Below, piece after piece: positions 1 through 5,750 of a DNA stretch of 10,499 nt. Origin of the DNA: Microcaldota archaeon. Lineage in GTDB: Archaea; Micrarchaeota; Micrarchaeia; Micrarchaeales; CABMGC01. The stretch's first letter is position 1; every line of letters starts with the position of its first letter. The translations under genes were made by a program, and so were the position numbers. A model generated the notes under the pieces. It ran no database searches, was not told the origin of the DNA, and saw only the letters and a program-made list of their open reading frames with translations. The stretch lies in contig JASHUB010000063.1 of assembly GCA_030040265.1 (NCBI GenBank), forward strand, positions 1-10,499. The letters run 5' to 3'.

Positions 1-1
1 G

Positions 2-634
2 ATGAACACGATGGACGGCATAATCTCGATGAGCATGCCGATAGCGTTCAAGAAGTACAACAAGCACATGGGTGCGAGGCACGAGCTCGGCGGGAGGAAG
101 GGCAGATACCCGGTCCGCGCCGCAAAACAGGTCCGCGAGACCCTGGTCAACGCCATAGGCAATGCCAAGAACTTCGGCCTCGACGGGAACGACCTCATAG
201 TCGTGCACGCGAGCGCCAACAAGACGAGGATAGAGCGGAGGTATCCGCCGAAGGGCGCGATAGCCGCAGTCCACGGAAGCTACATGGGAGTCACGCCGAT
301 CAGAAGGATGGACCTCGAATACTCGAAGATCGAGATAGGGCTCGGGCAGGGCGACGAGAAGGGACTCTCCGACAACATGAAATACTTCATAAAGGCAAGA
401 GCGAAGACTGCTGACGCGGCCGCGAAGCGCAGGGCGAGGACGGAGAAGAAACCTGCGCAGAAGACCGACAAGAAGACCGCGGCACCTGCGGCGAAGCCAA
501 AGGCGCCTGCCGACGCGAAGCCGAAGGCCGAGAAGCCAAAGGAGGAAAAGCCAAAGGAAGAGAAACCAAAGGAAGAGAAACCTAAGGAGGCGAAGAAGGA
601 GGAGGCCAAGGCAGAGGCCCCTGCACAAGCGTGA
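2..634 (+). CDS. rpl22: Large ribosomal subunit protein uL22 (L22), 5'-truncated by the window edge, with long charged C-terminal tail
   Basis: uL22 binds 23S rRNA and lines the peptide exit tunnel. The visible reading frame matches the archaeal/eukaryotic L22/L17e core: P-I-A-F-K-K-Y-N near residues 13-20, then G-R-Y-P-V-R-A-A-K, a segment ending N-A-K-N-F-G-L-D, and V-V-H-A-S-A-N-K. The family normally has about 50 more residues before the P-x-x-F-x-x-Y-N motif, and the frame is open at the window edge. The ATG at position 2 is therefore almost surely internal and the gene starts upstream. After about residue 130 the protein runs into some 80 residues of Lys/Ala/Pro/Glu-rich tail, ending in four E-K-P-K-E repeats; typical archaeal L22 lacks this. 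It is first in the visible operon, with uS3 starting 4 bases after its stop. Identity is secure; the role of the tail is unknown. Confidence 0.93.
   Translation: MNTMDGIISMSMPIAFKKYNKHMGARHELGGRKGRYPVRAAKQVRETLVNAIGNAKNFGLDGNDLIVVHASANKTRIERRYPPKGAIAAVHGSYMGVTPIRRMDLEYSKIEIGLGQGDEKGLSDNMKYFIKARAKTADAAAKRRARTEKKPAQKTDKKTAAPAAKPKAPADAKPKAEKPKEEKPKEEKPKEEKPKEAKKEEAKAEAPAQA
530..589 (+). repeat. Four tandem 15-bp units coding for E-K-P-K-E in the uL22 tail
   Basis: Four consecutive in-frame 15-base units (530-544, 545-559, 560-574, 575-589) each encode Glu-Lys-Pro-Lys-Glu, residues 177-196 of the visible protein. The copies differ only at synonymous positions (GAG/GAA, AAG/AAA, CCA/CCT), so the peptide is kept while the DNA has drifted. 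Less regular A-K-P-K elements lie just before them. The array is likely to vary in copy number between strains. Confidence 0.85.
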
Positions 635-638
635 TACC

Positions 639-1250
639 ATGGTAGTCGAGAGGAAGTTCATTGACGACGCAATGATAAAGAACAGCGTGACCAAGTACCT
701 GGAGAGGCAGCTCAGCAAAGCGGGCTTCTCGAGGGTCGAGATACAGAAGACGCCGATGCTCACAAGGATAACCGCGTACGTCACCAACCCGGGAAGAGTC
801 ATAGGAAGGGGCGGCGCAACGATCGACTCGCTGACCGAGACGATAAAGAAGAGGTACAAGATAGAGAACCCGCAGATAAGCGTCGCCGAAGTGAGGAACC
901 CGAAGCTCGAGCCAAGGCTCGTGGGAAGGTACATAGCGAACTCCCTGGAGAGGGGGGCCAATGCAAGGGCGCTGCTGCACATAACGCTCAGGGACATCAT
1001 CTCGAACGGCGCTCTCGGCGCTGAGATAATCGCGGCGGGCAAGCTTGCCGCAAAGGGAGCCCGCGCAAGATCGATAAAGGTGCGCCACGGGTACATACCA
1101 ATGGCCGGCGATGTTGTCAAGCTGGTTGACGAGGCAGAGGTGGTCGCGTACCCGAAGTATGGGGCCATCGGCATAAGGGTCAGGATAGTCCAGCCCGGCA
1201 CAAAGTTCCCCGACAGAGAGGTAAAGAATGTCGAGGTTCCTAAACATTAA
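639..1250 (+). CDS. rps3: Small ribosomal subunit protein uS3 (S3, KH domain)
   Basis: uS3 sits at the mRNA entry of the 30S subunit and binds 16S rRNA. The protein is 203 residues, within the normal archaeal range. The N-terminal type II KH domain carries the nucleic-acid loop G-R-V-I-G-R-G-G at residues 52-59, preceded by V-E-I-Q-K-T-P and followed by E-N-P-Q-I. The C-terminal S3 domain shows S-L-E-R-G-A-N-A-R, then G-A-L-G-A-E-I-I and G-K-L-A-A-K-G-A-R-A-R, and an I-G-I-R-V-R-I strand near the end. It starts at ATG four bases after the uL22 stop and has the usual place between uL22 and uL29. The C-terminus ends soon after the core, without the extension seen in some archaea. I am confident of the identity. 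Confidence 0.96.
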   Translation: MVVERKFIDDAMIKNSVTKYLERQLSKAGFSRVEIQKTPMLTRITAYVTNPGRVIGRGGATIDSLTETIKKRYKIENPQISVAEVRNPKLEPRLVGRYIANSLERGANARALLHITLRDIISNGALGAEIIAAGKLAAKGARARSIKVRHGYIPMAGDVVKLVDEAEVVAYPKYGAIGIRVRIVQPGTKFPDREVKNVEVPKH

Positions 1251-1256
1251 TATATG
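1246..1256 (+). promoter_or_regulatory. TATA-like element between uS3 and uL29
   Basis: The AT-only run ATTAATATAT with the following G spans the uS3 stop codon and lies about 38 bases before the uL29 ATG. An archaeal TATA box there would start transcripts near 1277, a few bases from the AGGTG ribosome-binding sequence at 1276-1280. It may be an internal promoter for uL29-aIF1; chance AT-richness at a gene junction cannot be excluded. Confidence 0.3.
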
Positions 1257-1288
1257 AGGAAATGCATAATTTCATAGGTGTTCTATAA

Positions 1289-1486
1289 ATGCGCGTAAAC
1301 GACTTAAGGGCCCTTTCGACGGATGCACTCGGCGCCAAGCTGGGCGAGCTCCGCTTGGACCTCCACATAGAGAAGAGGAAGATAGCCTCTACCGGAGTCG
1401 CAAGCAAGAAGGGCAAGACGCGCGAGATCAGGAGGACCATAGCACAGATAATGACCCTGCTCAACGAGAGAGGTGCGCAAAAGTAA
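1289..1486 (+). CDS. rpl29: Large ribosomal subunit protein uL29 (L29)
   Basis: uL29 is a small two-helix protein near the exit of the peptide tunnel, a docking area for SRP and other nascent-chain factors. The 65 residues match the family in length and pattern: L-R-A-L-S near the start, L-G-E-L-R-L-D-L in the first helix, a basic turn (A-S-K-K-G-K-T), and the signature R-E-I-R-R-T-I-A-Q-I with L-L-N-E-R in the second helix. The ATG follows a 38-base gap after uS3, and AGGTG at 1276-1280 is a good ribosome-binding site. The stop TAA shares its last base with the ATG of the aIF1 gene, so the two are translationally coupled. The family assignment is firm because of the operon position and C-terminal signature. 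Confidence 0.94.
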   Translation: MRVNDLRALSTDALGAKLGELRLDLHIEKRKIASTGVASKKGKTREIRRTIAQIMTLLNERGAQK

Positions 1487-1791
1487 TGGCTGAAATGTGC
1501 GTGAAGTGCGGACTGCCTAAAGAGATTTGCGTATGCGACGTATTGGACAAGGAGACCAACAGGCGCATAAAGGTCTATACCGAGAAAAAGAAGTTCAGGA
1601 AGTACATGACGATGGTCGAGGGCTTCAACGGCGAGGAGCTCGAGAAGACCGCGAAGGAGCTTAAACACATCCTAGCGTGCGGAGGCACGTACAAGAGCGG
1701 CACGATAGAGCTGCAGGGCGAGCACAAGGATGCCGTCAAGAAGGCCCTGCTGCAGCTTGGCTACTCCGAGGAGAGCATAGAAGTGACCTGA
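1486..1791 (+). CDS. sui1: Archaeal translation initiation factor aIF1 (SUI1 family) with zinc-ribbon N-terminus
   Basis: aIF1 binds the 30S P-site region and enforces correct start-codon selection. The 101-residue protein begins with a cysteine cluster (C5, C8, C15, C17, pattern CxxC...CxC) typical of archaeal aIF1 and likely to bind zinc. The SUI1 fold follows: T-M-V-E-G-F at about 42-47, the conserved helix A-K-E-L-K, the core signature L-A-C-G-G-T, then I-E-L-Q-G-E-H and L-G-Y-S-E-E-S-I-E-V at the end. AGGTG at 1471-1475 inside uL29 is its ribosome-binding site. In most archaeal S10/spc clusters aIF1 is followed by Rpp29 and uS17. Here it is the last gene, and the neighbour on the opposite strand begins one base later, tail to tail. 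Confidence 0.95.
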   Translation: MAEMCVKCGLPKEICVCDVLDKETNRRIKVYTEKKKFRKYMTMVEGFNGEELEKTAKELKHILACGGTYKSGTIELQGEHKDAVKKALLQLGYSEESIEVT

Positions 1792-2256
1792 TCAGGCGCC
1801 GACGGTCTCTACTTCTTTTACGTATCCTGTGTCGACCATCTCCCGCAGCACTCCGATCAGGTAGCTGGAGTTCGCAAGGATGTCGCTCTGCGTCACTATG
1901 CCGGTGAGCTTCTGCAGCTCATCGACCACGCACAGACGCCTTACCTTTTTCTCCACCATGAGCTGCGCTGCCCTCTCCATGTCCGTGTCCTTGTGGACCG
2001 ACAGGACGGGCCTGCTCATGATGTGCTTCGCCTTCACGAAGAGGGTGTGCCGCTTCCTTGAGAGAAGCCGCCTCACGATGTCTCCCTCGGTCACTATGCC
2101 TATCGGCATGGCCTTCTCGTCAACTATGACCACGGAGTCGACGTCGTGCTGCTTCATCTTCTTCGCTATGCTCTTCACGCTTTCCTTGTGCGTTGCCACT
2201 ATCACGGGAAAGCTCATTATATCCTTCACAGCAATTCCTGCTTTCTTGCTGTACAT
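1792..2256 (-). CDS. Two-CBS-domain protein (stand-alone CBS pair)
   Basis: Stand-alone CBS pairs (Bateman modules) bind adenine nucleotides or S-adenosyl ligands and act as sensors or regulators; the partner cannot be told from sequence. With the ATG at 2256 the protein has 154 residues. CBS1 (about 8-65) starts V-K-D-I-M and ends G-I-V-T-E-G-D-I-V-R-R. CBS2 (about 76-130) starts A-K-H-I-M-S-R-P-V and ends G-I-V-T-Q-S-D-I-L. The terminal strand plus T-x-x-D is the usual nucleotide-contact motif in both. The frame is open further upstream to a TTG at 2349 touching the GH10 stop. I prefer 2256 because the extra 31 residues are not CBS-like and a TATA-like element sits about 35 bases upstream of the ATG, implying a nearly leaderless message. 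The gene is soluble and cytoplasmic. Confidence 0.88.
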   Translation of the reverse strand: MYSKKAGIAVKDIMSFPVIVATHKESVKSIAKKMKQHDVDSVVIVDEKAMPIGIVTEGDIVRRLLSRKRHTLFVKAKHIMSRPVLSVHKDTDMERAAQLMVEKKVRRLCVVDELQKLTGIVTQSDILANSSYLIGVLREMVDTGYVKEVETVGA

Positions 2257-2283
2257 CTCCTTAACCGATACGATTCGGAGTCG

Positions 2284-2296
2284 AAAGCTTAAAAAG
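2284..2296 (-). promoter_or_regulatory. Probable TATA element for the CBS-domain gene
   Basis: Read on the minus strand, the sequence is CTTTTTAAGCTTT. The AT core centres about 35 bases upstream of the ATG at 2256, so transcription should start close to 2265 and leave a leader of about 10 bases. The GGAG that directly abuts the ATG is too close to serve as a Shine-Dalgarno site, which fits nearly leaderless initiation. The element lies in the 89-base gap after the GH10 stop, so the CBS gene probably has its own promoter. Confidence 0.45.
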
Positions 2297-2345
2297 AGGA
2301 CTGCGCCGAAGTTTACTGCGCATACACAAAAGCGCCGCGAAGGTC

Positions 2346-3308
2346 TCAAGCCTGCTCTCGGATCGCATCTTCCAGCCTTTTATACGCCTGCTTAGGCCTA
2401 TACTCCTTGTCGAGAAGGTGGGCGGCATCGTAGCCATTGAAGTGCCATCGGATCCACGAGATGGCATCTGTGACGCCCCAGAAACCGAGGTCATTGCAGC
2501 CGGATCTGAGCGCAGATCTCGCAATTTTGTAGTACATCTCCCCCTGGTGGCGCAGCTTCTTCCGCGTGACCGGTTTCTTTATCCTGATGTCCATCTCTGT
2601 CACGCTCACGCGCAGACCAAGCTTCTGGAAGCGTGATATGTTTCTCTCGATTCCCTTCATGCTTGGGGGGAGCCACTCCACCCTGTGCATCTGAAGGCCG
2701 ACCCCGCGGATAGGCACGCCGTCCTTCAGCAAGCGCTTGATCAGCCTATAGACCGCGTCGGACTTGGGATTGATGTCATCGATGCTGTAATCGTTGTAAT
2801 AAAGGACTGCCTTGGGATTCGCCTTGTGGGCTGCACGGAACGCAAGCTCGATATACTCTGGTCCGATGCCTGTCATCCAAAACCCCTTCCTGAGCCCTGC
2901 CGAATCGTCGATAGCCTCGTTCACGGCGACCCATTCTGAGACGTGCCTGTATCTCCCGACGATCCTCTTTATGTGGTCCTCAAGTATGTCGGATAGCTCT
3001 GCCTTGTCGAAGCCGCCTTTTGTGAGCCAATCGGGCAGATGTCCCTCCCAATGCCATACGAGCTGTGCACCTCCACGAACTGGCATCCCTGATTTCTTCG
3101 CAAATGATATGACCCTGTCCGCAGGCCTGAAGTCAAACCTCCCTTTTGCGGGGTGTATGACGCTGAATCCCATTTCCCATTCGGGTATTGCGAGGTTGAA
3201 GTTCTCGTTCAGGGCCTTCCTATAGCGTGCCACGCCAAGGCGCGCGCTATTGATGCAGCAGCACAAACGTATCCCCCTATCGGAAGCCAGTCTCCTAAGG
3301 CCGCTCAT
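2346..3308 (-). CDS. Glycoside hydrolase family 10-like protein (xylanase fold), cytoplasmic, with altered glycone-site residues
   Basis: GH10 enzymes are retaining (beta/alpha)8-barrel beta-glycanases, mostly endo-beta-1,4-xylanases. The 320 residues cover one catalytic domain and little else. The acid/base motif W-V-A-V-N-E-A places E131, and V-S-V-T-E-M-D places the nucleophile E238, 107 residues later as expected. Other family marks are A-D-R-V-I-S-F-A-K (63-71), L-V-W-H (83-86), Y-Y-N-D-Y (170-174), G-V-G-L-Q-M-H (202-208) and F-W-G-V-T-D-A-I-S-W (276-285). Odd points: the usual E-N-x-M-K-W reads E-W-E-M-G-F (43-48), and R-G-H-T reads R-G-G-A (78-81), so three substrate-binding positions of the -1/-2 subsites differ. 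No signal peptide or membrane anchor is visible, unlike secreted xylanases. It is divergent from nuoA across 55 bases. The family is well supported; the substrate is unknown, and xylan should not be assumed. Confidence 0.85.
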   Translation of the reverse strand: MSGLRRLASDRGIRLCCCINSARLGVARYRKALNENFNLAIPEWEMGFSVIHPAKGRFDFRPADRVISFAKKSGMPVRGGAQLVWHWEGHLPDWLTKGGFDKAELSDILEDHIKRIVGRYRHVSEWVAVNEAIDDSAGLRKGFWMTGIGPEYIELAFRAAHKANPKAVLYYNDYSIDDINPKSDAVYRLIKRLLKDGVPIRGVGLQMHRVEWLPPSMKGIERNISRFQKLGLRVSVTEMDIRIKKPVTRKKLRHQGEMYYKIARSALRSGCNDLGFWGVTDAISWIRWHFNGYDAAHLLDKEYRPKQAYKRLEDAIREQA

Positions 3309-3363
3309 ACTCTCGTATAAGAGGCTCAGAAGGAATATTAAGCTTTAATGAGGATGTAGAACC
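3309..3363. promoter_or_regulatory. Divergent promoter region between the GH10-like gene and nuoA
   Basis: This 55-base gap must hold both promoters. On the plus strand, TATAAG at 3316-3321 lies about 45 bases before the nuoA ATG, which gives a leader of about 20 bases containing the GAGG ribosome-binding sequence at 3350-3353. The AT-rich block 3334-3349 (AATATTAAGCTTTAAT) is placed to act as a minus-strand TATA box about 30 bases before the GH10 ATG, giving an almost leaderless message; it could also serve nuoA directly. The block is nearly palindromic around AAGCTT. The two promoters must overlap, so binding at one should affect the other. Confidence 0.5.
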
Positions 3364-3723
3364 ATGCTCCCAAATTACATCGTGGTAGTTGTCTTCTTCG
3401 TGCTGTCCGTCCTTGTGCCCGCCCTGACCCTCTTCGGATCGAGGCTCATGCGCCCGAGGGCGGTCCTCAACGACGTGGCAACGCTGAACTACGAGAGCGC
3501 CGAGGAGACAATCGGCGAGCGGATCGCGATAATGCGAGAGTACATATACTACTTCTCGATGTTCCTTGCGCTGGAGGTCATAGTGGCCATACTGCTCGTC
3601 TGGGTGTTCGCGGCAAGGCAGCTTCCGTACAACTTCAACCTGGTCGCGCTCGGTCTTGTCGTGACCGGGTTCATATTTGAGATATTCGTGATGCTGCTAT
3701 CAAGGAGGGAGGTGAAGCCATGA
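3364..3723 (+). CDS. nuoA: NADH-quinone oxidoreductase-type subunit A (NuoA)
   Basis: NuoA is a small three-helix membrane subunit at the foot of the complex I hydrophilic arm, next to the quinone tunnel. The 119 residues show helices at about 5-25, 60-82 and 93-113. The loop motif N-Y-E-S-A at 42-46 corresponds to the family Y/F-E-S-G that contacts the quinone site. The second helix normally carries F-D-x-E; here the equivalent stretch is L-E-V-I, with one acidic residue (E71) instead of two. It is first in the operon, with GAGG at 3350-3353 as ribosome-binding site. Its stop overlaps the nuoB start as ATGA. The family is convincing from loop motif, topology and position, though the sequence is divergent. 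Confidence 0.9.
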   Translation: MLPNYIVVVVFFVLSVLVPALTLFGSRLMRPRAVLNDVATLNYESAEETIGERIAIMREYIYYFSMFLALEVIVAILLVWVFAARQLPYNFNLVALGLVVTGFIFEIFVMLLSRREVKP

Positions 3724-4310
3724 CCGACGAGGAGAAGAACGAATACTACTCGAGCGACAAGTTCCTCAACGCAAAGGCTGAGATGGACAAGCTCGTCGCT
3801 GCATCGATGAAGAAGTACGAGGTCAGGCAGAACGTCCTGTTCACAAAGCTCTCAGATGTCACAAAGGCGATGTCTTCCGGGCTGATAAACTGGTCCAGGA
3901 TAAACTCCCTATGGCCGATGCAGTTCGGCCTCGCGTGCTGCGCTATGGAGCTGCTGGACTTCTTCACGCCGCGCGTTGACGCTGAACGCAAGGGCTATCT
4001 GCTCTTCAGGGGCACGCCCAGGCAGTGCGATGTCATGATAGTCGCGGGCTGGGTGACGAAGGCGATAATACCGGAGATAAAGCGCATGTACGAACAGATG
4101 CCTGACCCGAAATACGTGATAGCGTACGGAGAATGCGCAACGTGCGGCGGCCCTTGGTGGGAGAGCTACAACATAATACAGGGCATAGACCAGGTGCTTC
4201 CGGTAGACGTGTTCGTCGCTGGGTGCCCTCCGAGGCCGGAGAACCTGTTCAGCGCGCTGATGAAACTGCAGGACAAGATAGGTGGTAAGGTTGAAGACGA
4301 GCCGAGATGA
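3720..4310 (+). CDS. nuoB: Complex I subunit B (NuoB), carrier of [4Fe-4S] cluster N2
   Basis: NuoB holds the terminal cluster N2 that hands electrons to quinone. The 196 residues start with a charged stretch of about 50 residues, followed by the conserved core. The N2 ligands are seen as the adjacent pair C73-C74 (G-L-A-C-C-A-M-E), C139 (G-E-C-A-T-C-G-G) and C169 (G-C-P-P-R-P-E). The Arg-rich D-A-E-R-K-G and G-T-P-R-Q motifs and I-V-A-G-W-V-T (107-113) are family marks. An additional cysteine, C142, lies where most NuoB proteins have Ser or another residue (C-A-x-S-G-G), and C103 replaces the common Ala after P-R-Q. The start overlaps the nuoA stop (ATGA), so translation is coupled. Identity is firm. 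Confidence 0.96.
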   Translation: MTDEEKNEYYSSDKFLNAKAEMDKLVAASMKKYEVRQNVLFTKLSDVTKAMSSGLINWSRINSLWPMQFGLACCAMELLDFFTPRVDAERKGYLLFRGTPRQCDVMIVAGWVTKAIIPEIKRMYEQMPDPKYVIAYGECATCGGPWWESYNIIQGIDQVLPVDVFVAGCPPRPENLFSALMKLQDKIGGKVEDEPR

Positions 4311-4662
4311 CCTGATAAAAACTGTCGAGGAGTTGCAGCAGAAAGGCTTCGACTACCTGATCAAGATCACCGCAGTCGACTATGTCCAGAGCCTGACAGT
4401 CATATATTTCCTCAGGAAGATGGCTGACGGCAGCGAGGAGACCGTAGAGGTTGAGCTGAATCCGGTAGATGCCTGGGTGCCCACGCTGATCAAGCACTTC
4501 CGCGCAGCCGACTGGTATGAGCGCGAGATGGCGGAGATGTTCGCCATAGAAATCAAGGGCAGGCAGGCACACAGGCTGCTTCTGGAGAAATGGGACGGTG
4601 TCGAAGCTCCGCTAAGGAAGAGCTTCCAATGGGCGCAGCCATACAAGAGTGATACCAAATGA
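4282..4662 (+). CDS. nuoC: Complex I subunit C (NuoC, 30-kDa subunit)
   Basis: NuoC is a hydrophilic-arm subunit that packs against NuoD and NuoB and carries no cofactor. The 126 residues cover the conserved domain: A-V-D-Y near 30-33, a beta-rich segment, then A-A-D-W-Y-E-R-E-M-A-E-M-F near 75-87, R-L-L-L-E-K-W-D-G and P-L-R-K-S-F. These match the family A-D-W-x-E-R-E and P-L-R-K signatures. No in-frame ATG exists near the front. GTG at 4282 has AGGA at 4269-4272, nine bases before it; TTG at 4291 with AGGTGG at 4280-4285 is a real alternative, shortening the protein by three residues. Either start overlaps the end of nuoB (29 or 20 bases), a sign of coupling. It is separate from NuoD, not fused. 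Confidence 0.93.
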   Translation: MVRLKTSRDDLIKTVEELQQKGFDYLIKITAVDYVQSLTVIYFLRKMADGSEETVEVELNPVDAWVPTLIKHFRAADWYEREMAEMFAIEIKGRQAHRLLLEKWDGVEAPLRKSFQWAQPYKSDTK

Positions 4663-5750
4663 TCACAAGGATAAACGTAGGACCTATACACCCTGGCACT
4701 CACGGCGTGCTCAGGCTACTCGTGGACGTGGACGGCGACACGATAAAGAGGGTTGAGACGCACATCGGCTTCCTACACAGGGGCGTGGAGAAGCTGGTCG
4801 AGACCAGGATGTACATGCAGAGCCCTCCATACATGGAGAAGCTGGACTACATAGCGCCCCTGGCGTTCGATGAGCTTCTGGTCGCTGCGATAGAGGGCGC
4901 GCTCGGGGTGGAGGTCAAGGAGAGGGCGCAGTACATCCGCGTCATCCAGCTGGAGCTGCAGAGGATCGCCAGCCACCTGCTCTGGCTAGGCACACTGGCC
5001 AACGATGTCGGCCAACTCGCCACGGTCTTCATGTGGGCGTTCAGCGACAGGGACAAAGTCATGCGGCTCCTGGAGGAGTCGTCGGGCACAAGGATGTTCT
5101 ACGTAAACCAGAGGATTGGCGGCCTGATAAGGGACCAGCCTCCGGACTTCAAGGAGCACGCGCTACCGCTTCTGGACTACCTAGAGAAGCGCATCCCAGA
5201 GTTTGAGGCGACGCTTGAGAAGAACCCGATATTCACACAGCGGATGAAGGGGATAGGCGTCCTGGGCAAAGAAGATGCCATAAACTTCGGGGTCACAGGG
5301 CCTGTGCTGCGCGGCTCCGGGATAAACTACGACACGCGCTCGAACCAGGACTACTACGTCTACAAGAAGCTCAACTTCGCCCCGCAGATCCAGTACAGGG
5401 GCGACTCGTACTCGAGGTACAAGGTGCGCATGCTCGAGCTCAGGGAGAGCATAAAGGTCGTGAGGAACGCGCTGAACAAGATGCCAGAGGGCGACGCATT
5501 GGGACTTCCGGTGCGCCTGATCAACCCGGCCGTGAAGAACAGGATAGTCAGGGTCAGCAGGGAGACCCCACGCGGCGAGGGAATGATGTACATGGTCGCG
5601 GATCCGCAGAGACCGTACAGGCTCTCCATCAGATCACCGTCGTTCGTGAACCTATCCGTTCTTGACCACATATCCAGGGAACACAGGTTCGCCGACCTCT
5701 TCGCGATACTCGCAAGCCTCGATCCGGTGATGGCAGATGTCGATAGGTAA
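4659..5750 (+). CDS. nuoD: Complex I subunit D (NuoD, 49-kDa subunit), quinone-binding
   Basis: NuoD forms the quinone pocket with NuoB and is homologous to the large subunit of NiFe hydrogenases. The 363 residues contain G-P-I-H-P-G-T-H-G at 8-16 (H11 in the pocket), H-I-G-F-L-H-R-G at 35-42, and K-L-D-Y at 61-64, whose Tyr matches the quinone-contact Tyr. Later come T-G-P-V-L-R-G-S-G-I, G-D-S-Y-S-R-Y, P-R-G-E-G and the terminal D-P-V-M-A-D-V-D-R, which ends exactly as in the respiratory enzymes. No cysteine is present anywhere, so the NiFe ligands of hydrogenases are absent. The usual first Ser of H-P-S-T-H-G is Gly. The start overlaps the nuoC stop (ATGA) and its end overlaps nuoH. It is somewhat shorter than the roughly 400 residues of bacterial versions. 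Confidence 0.97.
   Translation: MITRINVGPIHPGTHGVLRLLVDVDGDTIKRVETHIGFLHRGVEKLVETRMYMQSPPYMEKLDYIAPLAFDELLVAAIEGALGVEVKERAQYIRVIQLELQRIASHLLWLGTLANDVGQLATVFMWAFSDRDKVMRLLEESSGTRMFYVNQRIGGLIRDQPPDFKEHALPLLDYLEKRIPEFEATLEKNPIFTQRMKGIGVLGKEDAINFGVTGPVLRGSGINYDTRSNQDYYVYKKLNFAPQIQYRGDSYSRYKVRMLELRESIKVVRNALNKMPEGDALGLPVRLINPAVKNRIVRVSRETPRGEGMMYMVADPQRPYRLSIRSPSFVNLSVLDHISREHRFADLFAILASLDPVMADVDR

Noticed and set aside
530..589. The tandem 15-bp units as a CRISPR or regulatory iteron array
   Set aside because: The units have no spacers, are far too short for CRISPR, are in frame and differ only synonymously, so they are protein-coding repeats.
280..609. A 109-residue minus-strand frame rich in Phe, Ser and Ala
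   Set aside because: It is the antisense image of the uL22 charged tail; its repeats of F-G-F-S-S simply mirror the E-K-P-K-E units.
582..1247. A 221-residue minus-strand open frame opposite uS3
   Set aside because: It lies entirely antisense to a certain ribosomal protein gene, has no family motif and a composition (many Tyr, Leu, Pro, Arg) expected from reading GC-rich codons backwards.
2257..2349. A longer start (TTG at 2349) for the CBS gene, coupled to the GH10 stop
   Set aside because: The added 31 residues are not part of a CBS domain, and a TATA-like element lies inside that stretch at the right distance for the ATG at 2256. The longer form remains possible but less likely.
4659..5750. 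NuoD as the large subunit of a NiFe (Ech/Mbh-type) hydrogenase
   Set aside because: No cysteine occurs in the protein, so the four NiFe ligands are absent, and the C-terminus is that of quinone-reducing complex I.
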